Assembly (NCBI GenBank): GCA_030835125.1
Contig: JAUQWM010000063.1
Coordinates: forward strand, 1-64,000
Source of the DNA: Gemmatimonadaceae bacterium
GTDB lineage: Bacteria > Gemmatimonadota > Gemmatimonadetes > Gemmatimonadales > Gemmatimonadaceae
DNA: 64,000 nt
Direction of reading: 5' to 3'
Each line of letters starts with the position of its first letter. Position 1 is the stretch's first letter. This document shows, piece by piece, positions 24,877 to 33,657 of the stretch. The notes under the pieces were generated by a model. That model searched no databases, was not told where the DNA came from, and worked only from the letters and a program-made list of their open reading frames with translations. The position numbers and the translations under genes were made by a program.

Positions 24877-24906
24877 ACAAGGCCCGCCCCTCGAGGCGGG
24901 CCTTGT
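24877..24906 (+). terminator. Rho-independent terminator, probably the original tRNA-Asn terminator
   Basis: ACAAGGCCCGCC-CCTCGA-GGCGGGCCTTGT then cgtttc. Confidence 0.8.
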
Positions 24907-25137
24907 CGTTTCCGGCGGTGCCAGCGCTAAGCGAGACCGACTACCCCGTTCTCGTCAGGCATGCCCTGATCCTTTCCATCGTAGGGGAAGGCGATGCTCC
25001 GCGTGTCTCTTCGGCGATCACCATCGCGCGAGCGCGACCGGACCGCCAACGTCTCGTCGGTCCAGCCTCCCTGGTGAACGCCTGATCCCCGCGCGACCCA
25101 CGTTGCACGCTCACCTCTGGAGAAGGAGCTGGTCCCG

Positions 25138-25638
25138 ATGCTGCGTACTGCCCGGTTCGGCCTGTCCCTCGCCCTGCTCGCCGGCCTAACGATCGCCTGT
25201 TCCGACGACCCCACGGGGCCGGAGCAGAATCCGCTGTCCGGCCTGTCCCTGCGGACCGCCAATGACAGCCTCGGCAATCCCCTGCCCCCCGCTCCGGCGA
25301 CCCCGACCCCGGGAGTCTTCCGCGGCTTTGTGCTGGCGCCGTGTGCCGGTTCATGCACCGGAGACACGTTGGCCACCTCGCCGCGCATCTCCGGCGTCGT
25401 GGTCAAGGCGTACCAGATCACGGGCGGTTCCGCCGCGAACCCGACGCTCGGCCCGGTCGCCGCGACGGTCACCACTGGCAACGATGGCACGTTCACGCTG
25501 CCGCAACTGGCCGGTGGCGAGTACGTCGTGACCTTCACGCCGCCGTCGAGCAGCAACTATGCCGGCGTCTGGGTCACCGCGCACACGTCCACGCAGAGCG
25601 ATGACTATCCGTGGTGGGTGATACTGCCGATCAAGTAG
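25138..25638 (+). CDS. Lipoprotein with carboxypeptidase-regulatory-like domain
   Basis: ALLAGLTIACSDDPTGPE lipobox; ISGVVVKAY...TGNDGTFTLPQLAGGEYVVTFTPP. Confidence 0.75.
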   Translation: MLRTARFGLSLALLAGLTIACSDDPTGPEQNPLSGLSLRTANDSLGNPLPPAPATPTPGVFRGFVLAPCAGSCTGDTLATSPRISGVVVKAYQITGGSAANPTLGPVAATVTTGNDGTFTLPQLAGGEYVVTFTPPSSSNYAGVWVTAHTSTQSDDYPWWVILPIK

Positions 25639-25649
25639 GGCATGGCTGC

Positions 25650-25943
25650 GTACTGATTGCTGCGGGCTGGGGCTGCCGCTGCTTGCTTGTGTTGGTGCTG
25701 GAGCCCCAGCCCAAGCCCAAGCCCCAGCCCCAGCCCCCAGCCTCAGCCCGCAGTTCCAGCAGCAGTAAGCAGCAATCAGCACGAAGCATGACCGCTGGAT
25801 TGCAGGCAGGTTTGCCCCGTCGCACCGGGGCTCCGTACTGATTGCTGCCGGCTGGGGCTGCCGCTGCTTGCTTGCGTTGGTGCTTGAGCCCCAGCCCCAG
25901 CCCGCAGTTCAGCAGCAGTAAGCAGCAATCAGCACGAAGCATG
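25650..25943. repeat. Two direct copies of a hairpin-prone element bounded by TACTGATTGCTGC ... GCAGCAATCAGCACGAAGCATGA
   Basis: Copy A 25650-25791, copy B 25835-25943; variable (GCCCCA)n interior. Confidence 0.85.
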
Positions 25944-25959
25944 AGGTTTAGTTTGCAGC

Positions 25960-26847
25960 ATGTCGATGAAACCGCTGCTTGTGCTCATCGCCGCGGGCGC
26001 AGTCCTCTGGACGATCGGTGACCCGCGGTCCCCGGCTCCGCGCACCGGCGCCTGCGGCGACTCCGTCGCCGTGTCGTGGGAACCGGCCAGTCCACGCCGG
26101 GGCGCGTTGTTCCGTGTCCGGGTCACCGGGGTCGACAGTGCCGTGCGCCTGTCGGGCAGCGTCGTCGGCGAAGCCCTCCATCTCCTCGCCGACGGCACGG
26201 GCGCGGCGCTCGTGTCCCTCGCCCCCGTGCCGATCGACGGACCCGACTCCCTGGACATCGTCATCCAGTGTGTGACCGACGCCGCTGTCGACACCCTGCG
26301 GGAACGCGTGGCCACCGCGAGCGGTGACTATGCGATCGAGCGCCTCCGCGTGGCCCCGGCGTTCGGCCGCCCGCCGGACCCGGCCACCGCGGCCCGCATC
26401 GAGCGGGAGTCGCGGCGCGCCGCCGAGGTCGCCCGCAACGCCCATGCGACGCCGCGGCTCTGGCGGGAACCGTTCCGGCTCCCGCGGGACTCCCGCATAA
26501 CGAGTGGCTTCGGCAACGGCCGGGAGTTCAACGGCACCATCACGTCCCGCCACATGGGGACGGACTTTGCCGGCGTCACGGGCGCCCCGGTGCGCGCCGC
26601 CAATCGCGGCGTCGTCCGCATCGTGGACGCGTTCTTCTACGGCGGCAACGTTGTCTACCTGGACCACGGCGCCGGGTTGTCGAGCGCATACCTCCACCTG
26701 TCGAAGCAGGACGTCGCCGCCGGGGACACGGTCGAACGCGGCCAGCAGATCGGGCTGGTCGGCGCCACCGGGCGCGTCACCGGCCCTCACCTGCACCTGA
26801 TCGTTCGCTACGGGAGCGTGACGGTGGACCCGGTGTCGCTCTTCTGA
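25960..26847 (+). CDS. M23-family (LytM) peptidase
   Basis: ITSGFGNGREFNGTITSRHMGTDFAG...GNVVYLDHGAGLSSAYLHLSKQDV...GATGRVTGPHLHLIV. Confidence 0.92.
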   Translation: MSMKPLLVLIAAGAVLWTIGDPRSPAPRTGACGDSVAVSWEPASPRRGALFRVRVTGVDSAVRLSGSVVGEALHLLADGTGAALVSLAPVPIDGPDSLDIVIQCVTDAAVDTLRERVATASGDYAIERLRVAPAFGRPPDPATAARIERESRRAAEVARNAHATPRLWREPFRLPRDSRITSGFGNGREFNGTITSRHMGTDFAGVTGAPVRAANRGVVRIVDAFFYGGNVVYLDHGAGLSSAYLHLSKQDVAAGDTVERGQQIGLVGATGRVTGPHLHLIVRYGSVTVDPVSLF

Positions 26848-26848
26848 G

Positions 26849-26880
26849 GGTCGAGCGTCGAGGGTCGAGGGTCGAGAGTA
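26849..26880. repeat. GGTCGAG tandem repeat after M23 stop
   Basis: gggtcgagcgtcgagggtcgagggtcgagag. Confidence 0.7.
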
Positions 26881-26882
26881 GG

Positions 26883-27818
26883 TTACCTGCCTCGCTGTTC
26901 CACCTGCCGGAGGAAGTCCCGCACCGTCGCCAGCAGCACGTCCGGATTGTCGTTCTCGGTCGAATGCCCGGCGTTCAGGATGACCGTGAACACAGCGCCG
27001 GGCACGAGCCGTGAGAACCGTTCCGTCGACGCCGGGGTTGCCTCATCGAACTCACCGGCCAGGAACAATGCCGGTACCCTGATGTTCGCGAGCCAGGCGG
27101 TGGCATCGAACGTCTTGAGCGTGCCGGTGGACGTGAACTCGCTCGGCCCCCACATGTACTCGTAGACGAGCGCGCCACTCGTGGCCCGGGCACTGTCGGC
27201 GTCGGACGGCGACCGGCGCGGCTGGCGCGTCACGTACCGACGGTAGTACTCGGCCATCGCGGCGGCATACTCGGGAGACCCGGTGGTGCCCGCCGCCTCG
27301 TGCCTGGCGATCGCGGACTGGAATGAATCGGGCAACGTCAGGATCAGCGAGTCGGCATCCCGCTCCCACTGTGCGGTGGTCACGAGCGGGCTCGAAAGCA
27401 CCACGCTCCGCACGCCCGGTGGGTTGGTCGCGAGGTACGCCTCGACGAGCATCGCCCCCCACGAGCGCCCATAGAGATGGACCTCGGTGAGGCCGAGCGA
27501 ATCGCGCAGCGCCTGCAACTCCTGCACGGCCCTTTCGACGGTGAAGAGCGATGAGTCGGTCGGATGGTCGGCCTTCCCTGCCCCGAGCTGGTCATAGCGA
27601 ACGACCGGCCGCTCGTCGCCGAGTGCCGACCAGACTTTGAGGCCCCAGCTGCCGCTGCCAGGGCCGCCGTGGATGACGATGAGCGGGGTTCCGGGCCCGT
27701 CGCCCATGCGCGCGTACCAGATCCGTCCGCCGGGGACCCGCACGAATCCCTCGTCAGGCACCCGTTCCCTGGTGCAGGCCACAAGCAGGACGCAGATGAT
27801 CAGGTTCGCAAGGCGCAT
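26883..27818 (-). CDS. Alpha/beta hydrolase (proline iminopeptidase-like)
   Basis: VIHGGPGSGSWGL; LYGRSWGAMLVEAYL; GHSTENDNP. Confidence 0.88.
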   Translation of the reverse strand: MRLANLIICVLLVACTRERVPDEGFVRVPGGRIWYARMGDGPGTPLIVIHGGPGSGSWGLKVWSALGDERPVVRYDQLGAGKADHPTDSSLFTVERAVQELQALRDSLGLTEVHLYGRSWGAMLVEAYLATNPPGVRSVVLSSPLVTTAQWERDADSLILTLPDSFQSAIARHEAAGTTGSPEYAAAMAEYYRRYVTRQPRRSPSDADSARATSGALVYEYMWGPSEFTSTGTLKTFDATAWLANIRVPALFLAGEFDEATPASTERFSRLVPGAVFTVILNAGHSTENDNPDVLLATVRDFLRQVEQRGR

Positions 27819-27826
27819 GGATGCCC

Positions 27827-28630
27827 TCAGGCCGGCGTGGCGTCTTCGTATCGCTCGGGCGCGTACCGTCCGGCGAGGAAACAGGTCGCCAGGGCGGGAT
27901 CGATCGACTGCACGAGTACCCCTTCCTCACCGTACGGCAGGAACGCCTGGCAGGCGCCTGACGGGTCGATCAGGCTCGTCGCCGCTTCCTGGAACCGGAG
28001 TGCGTAGTTGACGCTGGCGAAGTAGATGGTGTTCTCGATGCTGCGCATCAGCATCGCCTTCTCGTAGTACGGGTTGCCCGCCGCGCCCCACTCCGTCAGC
28101 ACCCGGCCGGACTGCTCGGCGCCCGTGTGCTGTGGGTGGAAGACGATCGCCGCGCCGCGTCGCGCGGCCCAGCGCACCGTCTCGGGATAGCGCCAGCCTT
28201 CGTGACAGATGACGATCCCGAACTTCACGCCGTTGACCTCGAAGATCCGGCGCGAATTGCCCGGCACGTAGAATCGATCCTCCGACGGGTCGACCTGGGT
28301 CTTGTCCTGCCAGCCCTGGATGGATCCATCGGCGTCGATCACGCACGACGACACGAGGCGGCCAGCATCGGTGCTCCGCTCGAAGCCCATGATGGTGGCG
28401 ATCCGGTGCGCCTTCGCGAGCGCTCGGATGCTGGACATCGCCAGCTCGCGCGCGTCCTCGTCCCAGTTGACCATGTCGAAGTCCTGTCCGCGGAGACCCG
28501 GGAGGTACGCCTCGGGAAAGCAGACGATCTCCGCCTCCTGTGTGACCGCGACCGCCATCAGGCGCTCGATGCGCGCGAGGCCATCGTCCAGCGACTTCGC
28601 GACACGGGGTGAGGCCAGCGCAATGATCAT
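27827..28630 (-). CDS. Carbon-nitrogen hydrolase (nitrilase superfamily)
   Basis: IVCFPEAYLPG (Glu), DKTQVDPSEDRFYVPG (Lys), KFGIVICHEGWRYPE (Cys). Confidence 0.9.
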   Translation of the reverse strand: MIIALASPRVAKSLDDGLARIERLMAVAVTQEAEIVCFPEAYLPGLRGQDFDMVNWDEDARELAMSSIRALAKAHRIATIMGFERSTDAGRLVSSCVIDADGSIQGWQDKTQVDPSEDRFYVPGNSRRIFEVNGVKFGIVICHEGWRYPETVRWAARRGAAIVFHPQHTGAEQSGRVLTEWGAAGNPYYEKAMLMRSIENTIYFASVNYALRFQEAATSLIDPSGACQAFLPYGEEGVLVQSIDPALATCFLAGRYAPERYEDATPA

Positions 28631-28648
28631 GACGGGGACGGTGGCCGG

Positions 28649-29140
28649 TCAGCGAATGGTGACACGGCCGGTTCGACGGAACTCGCGCACGTACTCGATG
28701 AGGTCGACATAGGTCCGCACGCCATGGATGACCACCGGCTGGAGCAGCGTGTCCGCAAGGACGTATCCGACATCCGCGCTGTCCGGTGAGCGGGCGAATC
28801 GCCAGCGACGGAGCGGCGTGCGAAACCAGACGGTGTCGCCGCCACGATAGTGCACCGTGACGCCGGCCGCGACGAGCGAGTCCATGGCGCTGCCAAGGTG
28901 AAACGCGAAGTCGTCGAGGGTCGTCGCCAGGTCGGCATCGAGTTGCAGTTGCTCGTTCGTCTTGACCGGATAGAACCCGACGAGTGTCAGGCCGGAGACG
29001 TCGACCCATGCGGAGTCCGCAACCGCGGCGAACCCGGAGTCGACGACGGCGCGCGAGTCCGATGCGCCTGGCGCGGTATCCGGCTCGCACGCCAGTGGCA
29101 GCGCCAGCAAGGCCAGGCAGGTCGAGAACCGTCGTCGCAT
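28649..29140 (-). CDS. Hypothetical lipoprotein
   Basis: CLALLALPLACEPDTAPG lipobox. Confidence 0.6.
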   Translation of the reverse strand: MRRRFSTCLALLALPLACEPDTAPGASDSRAVVDSGFAAVADSAWVDVSGLTLVGFYPVKTNEQLQLDADLATTLDDFAFHLGSAMDSLVAAGVTVHYRGGDTVWFRTPLRRWRFARSPDSADVGYVLADTLLQPVVIHGVRTYVDLIEYVREFRRTGRVTIR

Positions 29141-29169
29141 GGCTCCGGGATGATCGTGATCCCTCCAAG

Positions 29170-30432
29170 CTAGCGCACGAAGCGTCGCTCGGCCGCACGC
29201 GCGTGCGCCTCGAGCCCCTCCACGCGGCCCAGCCAGGCCGCGTCCTCGAACAGCTCCCTGCCGGCGTCGCGATCATGGATGGACAGCCACGTCCGGACGC
29301 GCAGGAATGACAGGACCGACAAGCCGCCGGTGTAGCGCGCGGATCGCCCCGTCGGCAGCACGTGATTCGGCCCCGCCCCATAGTCACCCAGGACTTCGGC
29401 GGCATCCGGACCAATGAACAGCGCCCCGTAGTGCCGTACGGCGGCGGCCGCCGCGCGGGGATCGCGAACATGCAGCTCGAGGTGCTCCGGCGCGAGTTGA
29501 TCGCACGCCGCGATACCCTGCGCGATATCACTGACGATTACCACGCCGCCATTCGCCAGCGCGGCCAGCGCCGTCTCGGCCGTCGGCAGCGACGCAACCT
29601 GCACTGCAAGCTCGCACACCACCCGCTCGGCAACAGGCTCTCCGATGCTGACCAGTATTGGCACCGCCATCGGGTCGTGCTCCGCCTGCGCCAGCAGGTC
29701 GGCGGCGACAACGGCGGGATCGGCAGTGTCGTCGGCAAGGACGACGAGTTCCGAGGGACCAGCCAACGCATCGATACCCACCCGCCCGGACACCAGCTGC
29801 TTGGCGGCGGTGACCCAGGCATTGCCCGGTCCGACGAGGACGTCGCACGCGGGACAGCCGCCGACGCCGAAGGTCAGGGCCGCGATTGCCTGCGCTCCAC
29901 CGATCGCGAGAAATCCGTCGACACCCGCCAGCGCCGCGGCGGCGAGCATCATGGGCCCTGGTCGCGGACTCGCCACCCAGCATTCGCCTACGCCGGCGGC
30001 ACGCGCCGTGAGTGCCGTCATGAGCAGTGACGACGGAAGTGGATACCTGCCTCCCGGGGCATAGCACCCGGCCCGCTCCACAGGGGACACGGTATGGCCG
30101 GCGGTCCCGCCGGGAACCGCCACCGTGCAGGACCGCAATGCCGCGCGCTGCGCGTCCGCGAAGGACGAGATGCGCGCCGCCACCCGCTCGAGCCGGCGCC
30201 GGTCGTCAGGCGACAGCGCATCGAGCGCCGCCCGCATGGCCGCGCGCGAAACGCCGAGGGGAGCGCCGGGCACGAGCCCGTCGAGGCGCTCGGCATGGCA
30301 GCGGAGCGCGGACTCCCCGCGCTCGCGCACGTCGTCGACGATCGTGGTCGCCGTGGCCAGGATATCCGGCGACAGCCCGCCCACCTGCGACGCCAGTTCG
30401 TCCACCGAGCGCCGACGGAACGGCACGGTCAT
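29170..30432 (-). CDS. hisD: Histidinol dehydrogenase
   Basis: Start MTVPFRRRSVDELASQVGG; ERAGCYAPGGRYPLPSSLLMTALTA; GPSELVVLADDTADP; QAEHDP. Confidence 0.95.
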   Translation of the reverse strand: MTVPFRRRSVDELASQVGGLSPDILATATTIVDDVRERGESALRCHAERLDGLVPGAPLGVSRAAMRAALDALSPDDRRRLERVAARISSFADAQRAALRSCTVAVPGGTAGHTVSPVERAGCYAPGGRYPLPSSLLMTALTARAAGVGECWVASPRPGPMMLAAAALAGVDGFLAIGGAQAIAALTFGVGGCPACDVLVGPGNAWVTAAKQLVSGRVGIDALAGPSELVVLADDTADPAVVAADLLAQAEHDPMAVPILVSIGEPVAERVVCELAVQVASLPTAETALAALANGGVVIVSDIAQGIAACDQLAPEHLELHVRDPRAAAAAVRHYGALFIGPDAAEVLGDYGAGPNHVLPTGRSARYTGGLSVLSFLRVRTWLSIHDRDAGRELFEDAAWLGRVEGLEAHARAAERRFVR

Positions 30433-31685
30433 GTCTTCGCCTCCATCGGCCGCCGCGAGACGCGGCGTCGCCGGTGACCGAGTTCGGCCTCGACATCCGC
30501 GAGGGTAGCGCCGGCGCCGGCCAGCGCGGTCATCACGAAATACAGCACGTCGGCGGACTCGTGGATGATCTCGGCCCGTGTCCTCGCCAGGGCGAGTTCC
30601 GCTGCCTCTTCCCGCAACTTGGCCCCCAGCAGGTCGGGATCCGTCAGCAGCGATCGCGTCACCGAGGCGCCGAGCGCCTGGTCGCGGCGCTCCCCAATCA
30701 CACGCTCCAGCACCGACAGGTCGAAGCGGTCGCCGAAGCACGTCCTGGTGCCCCGATGGCAGAATCCGGATCCCTCCTGCCTGACGACGAAGCGCAAGGC
30801 GTCGCGGTCGCAGTCCGTCTCGACGGCCAGCAGCCGCTGCGTGGCGCCGGACGACTCGCCCTTGACCCAGATGGCGCCGCGCGAGCGCGACCAGTAGATG
30901 CCCCGTCGCTCGCTCACCGCGCGCCGCAGGGACGCGGCGCTGCTCCAGGCCAGGCCCAGGGCACGACCGGAGTCGTCGGCGACGATCGTTGGCCACAATC
31001 CATCGATGCCCCCCCGCAACGGCGCGCCCACCGCGTCCCCAAGCGCAAGGGCGCCGGTGTAGAGCGCCATGCCGACCTGTGCGTCGACGTCCGCCGCGTC
31101 GAGCGCCGCGATCTCGGCGGCACTCGTTATGCCGCCGGCGGCGGTGATGCGCACTCCCTCCGCGGCCCCGACCGCCGCACGAATGAGTTTGAGGTCAAAC
31201 CCCCGCATCGCTCCCTCATGCTCCACCTGGGTGAGCAGGAACCCGCCAACCCACGGCGCGAGTTCACGAACCAGCTCGAGCACGCCCTGCCCGGTTGCGG
31301 TTCGCCATCCCTCGACCACCACCTGCCCGCGCATCGAGTCGACGGCCGCGATCACGCGATCGCGCGGAAGTGCGCGGCAGAACGCCGGTGTCGCCGCGGT
31401 CCCTACGACGATCCGGGTGGCGCCGGCGTCGAGCCAGGAGCGCGCCGAATCGATATCGCGGATCCCGCCTCCAACCCGGCAGGCAGCCCGCCGAACCATG
31501 TCCCTGATCAGCCCGTCGTTCGATCCCAGGCCAAGAGCCGCGTCGAGGTCAACGACCGCGACCTCTCCCGCGACCGAGAACTCCTCGAGCCGTTCGAGGG
31601 GATCGCCGCCATCCAGCATGAACTCCCGTCCCTGGCGAAGCTGGACCGCCCGGCCGCCCATGATGTCGATGCTGGGCACGATCAT
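30429..31685 (-). CDS. HisA fused to HisI-HisE (418 aa)
   Basis: MIVPSIDIMGGRAVQLRQG...VEGWRTATG (HisA); GLWPTIVADDSG...WVKGESSGATQ...DCDRDALRFVVRQEGSGFCHRGTRTCF (HisI); KLREEAAELALARTRAEIIHESADVLYFVMTAL (HisE). Confidence 0.9.
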   Translation of the reverse strand: MIVPSIDIMGGRAVQLRQGREFMLDGGDPLERLEEFSVAGEVAVVDLDAALGLGSNDGLIRDMVRRAACRVGGGIRDIDSARSWLDAGATRIVVGTAATPAFCRALPRDRVIAAVDSMRGQVVVEGWRTATGQGVLELVRELAPWVGGFLLTQVEHEGAMRGFDLKLIRAAVGAAEGVRITAAGGITSAAEIAALDAADVDAQVGMALYTGALALGDAVGAPLRGGIDGLWPTIVADDSGRALGLAWSSAASLRRAVSERRGIYWSRSRGAIWVKGESSGATQRLLAVETDCDRDALRFVVRQEGSGFCHRGTRTCFGDRFDLSVLERVIGERRDQALGASVTRSLLTDPDLLGAKLREEAAELALARTRAEIIHESADVLYFVMTALAGAGATLADVEAELGHRRRRVSRRPMEAKT

Positions 31686-33070
31686 CGGCGCACCCTCGCG
31701 CCCGTGGTGGCGAGGGCCGCCTTGATCCCGTCCACCGTCTCGTCGCCATCGTGGAACACGGAAGCGGCCAGGACCGCATCGGCGCCTGACGAGACGGCAT
31801 CGGTGACGTGCGCCCGCGTCCCGATCCCCCCGGACGCGATGACCGGCACCGCGACCGCCTCGCTGACCGCGCGCAGCAACGCGAGGTCGCAGCCGCCTCG
31901 TGTCCCGTCGCGATCCCAACTGGTCAGCAGGATCTCCCCGGCGCCAACGGCCGCACCTTCACGCGCCCACGCGATGGCGTCGCGTCCGGCCGACTGCCGT
32001 CCCCCCATGACCAGCACGTCCCATGACGCACCGTGCCGACGCGCGTCGAGGGCCAGAACCACGCATTGGCGCCCGAACTCAGCCGCGAGTTCCCCGAGGA
32101 GATCCGCACGCTCGACGGCCGCCGTGTTCACGCTCACCTTGTCGGCGCCGGCGGCCAGCACCAGTCTGGCGTCGTCGACGGAGCGAATGCCGCCCCCGAC
32201 CGTCAGCGGAATGCCGAGCGCGGAGCGCACGCGCCGCACCGTCTCGAGCCGGATGGGCCGGGATGCCGGCGACGCGGCGATGTCGAGCAGCACGATCTCG
32301 TCCGCGCCCTGTGCCTCGTACCGGGCAGCCTGTTCGGCGGGATCACCCGCGTCGCGTAGCCCGGTGAACCGGACTCCCTTCACCACGCGATCGTTGGCCA
32401 CGTCCAGGCACGGGACGATCCTGATGGCCAACCCCGCCGGGCGTGAGGCAGTGCCGCCCGCGCTTACCGATCGCGGCTCCCGCCGGAGCCAGCGTCCCAG
32501 CAGCGCGCTCCCTGCCGCCCCGGACAGCTCCGGGTGAAACTGGCAGGCCAGGACGTTCCCGCGCTCGAGTGCCGCGACGAACGGCGTGCCGTGCGTCGTC
32601 CACGCCGCCGCCCACTCGTCAGGCGGGGCGGGCAGCGCGAACGAGTTGGCATACGCCGCGTCCATCCGCTCCACGTAGCGACAGAAATCGCCGGGTTCGA
32701 CGACGTTCCACCCCAGGTGGGGAACGCGGACGCGGGACGGAAGCCGCCGGCAGGTGCCGCGGACGACTCCAAGCCCCGCCACACCGGGCGCCTCCTCACT
32801 CCCATCGCAGAGGAGCTGCATGCCGAGGCAGATGGCAAGCGTCGGCGTGCCGCGCACGATCTCGCCGGTCATCGCTTCGTCGAGCCGCTGCGCGCGCAAG
32901 GCACCGATCCCCGCGCCAAACGCGCCAACCCCCGGCAGGACCAGTCGCGTGGCCTTTCGCAACGCGCCGGGATCGGCAGTGACCACCGTACTCGCGCCCA
33001 GGCGCGCGAACGCCGCCCTGACGGAAGCCAGGTTCGCCACCCCCGAGTCGACAATCGTCACCTCGCTCAC
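31682..33070 (-). CDS. HisH-HisF fusion, bifunctional imidazole glycerol phosphate synthase (462 aa)
   Basis: AICLGMQLLCDGS and ACQFHPELSG (HisH) joined to RIVPCLDVANDRVVKGVRF...VGGGIRSVDDA...TSWDRDGTRGG (HisF). Confidence 0.93.
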   Translation of the reverse strand: MSEVTIVDSGVANLASVRAAFARLGASTVVTADPGALRKATRLVLPGVGAFGAGIGALRAQRLDEAMTGEIVRGTPTLAICLGMQLLCDGSEEAPGVAGLGVVRGTCRRLPSRVRVPHLGWNVVEPGDFCRYVERMDAAYANSFALPAPPDEWAAAWTTHGTPFVAALERGNVLACQFHPELSGAAGSALLGRWLRREPRSVSAGGTASRPAGLAIRIVPCLDVANDRVVKGVRFTGLRDAGDPAEQAARYEAQGADEIVLLDIAASPASRPIRLETVRRVRSALGIPLTVGGGIRSVDDARLVLAAGADKVSVNTAAVERADLLGELAAEFGRQCVVLALDARRHGASWDVLVMGGRQSAGRDAIAWAREGAAVGAGEILLTSWDRDGTRGGCDLALLRAVSEAVAVPVIASGGIGTRAHVTDAVSSGADAVLAASVFHDGDETVDGIKAALATTGARVRR

Positions 33071-33657
33071 AACACCCCCTTGGTCGACGGGATGTCGTCA
33101 AAGCCCGAGCGCGCCATCGCTTTCCGCAACGCGACCGCCAGCGCCTTGAATGCCGCCTCGGCGCGGTGATGGTCGTTGGTGCCCTTCAGCACATCCGCGT
33201 GCAGCGTCAGTCGCGCTCCGAGGGCCAGCGACCGGAAGACGTGGGAGACGTTCTCGCACGAGAGCGTGCCGAGTCGGTCGCGGGTGAGCCCGAGGCTGAT
33301 GTCGGCGAACGGTCGTCCGCTGAGGTCCACGGCGACGCGGGCCAGCGCGTCGTCGAGTGGGACCAGCGCGTCCCCGAAGCGGACGAGGCCGCGGCGATCT
33401 CCCAGCGCAACGTCCAGCGCCTGGCCCAGGGCCAGTGCGGTGTCTTCGGCCGTGTGATGGTCATCGACGTGCAGGTCGCCTTCGCAGCGCACGGTGAGGT
33501 CGAGGCGCGCGTGCCGGGCAAACGACGCCAGCATGTGATCGAGGAAGCCGATCCCCGTGTTGGCGTCGGCCGCTCCGGAGCCGTCGACGAGGAGGTCGAC
33601 CGTCACGGAGGACTCCGCGGTCGTCCGCTGCACCTGCCCGCGGCGTGGCGTCGTCAT
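33067..33657 (-). CDS. hisB: Imidazoleglycerol-phosphate dehydratase
   Basis: GIGFLDHMLASFARHARLDL; DDHHTAEDTALALGQAL; GTNDHHRAEAAFKALA. Confidence 0.95.
   Translation of the reverse strand: MTTPRRGQVQRTTAESSVTVDLLVDGSGAADANTGIGFLDHMLASFARHARLDLTVRCEGDLHVDDHHTAEDTALALGQALDVALGDRRGLVRFGDALVPLDDALARVAVDLSGRPFADISLGLTRDRLGTLSCENVSHVFRSLALGARLTLHADVLKGTNDHHRAEAAFKALAVALRKAMARSGFDDIPSTKGVL

Noticed and set aside
25650-25943. Considered as an IS or MITE with transposase
   Set aside because: No transposase ORF and no clear target-site duplication; better treated as a REP-like/hairpin repeat.
29170-30996. 608-aa version of hisD with N-terminal extension
   Set aside because: The extension overlaps hisA/IE and lacks homology; the conserved start MTVPFRRR at 30432 gives the ATGA overlap.
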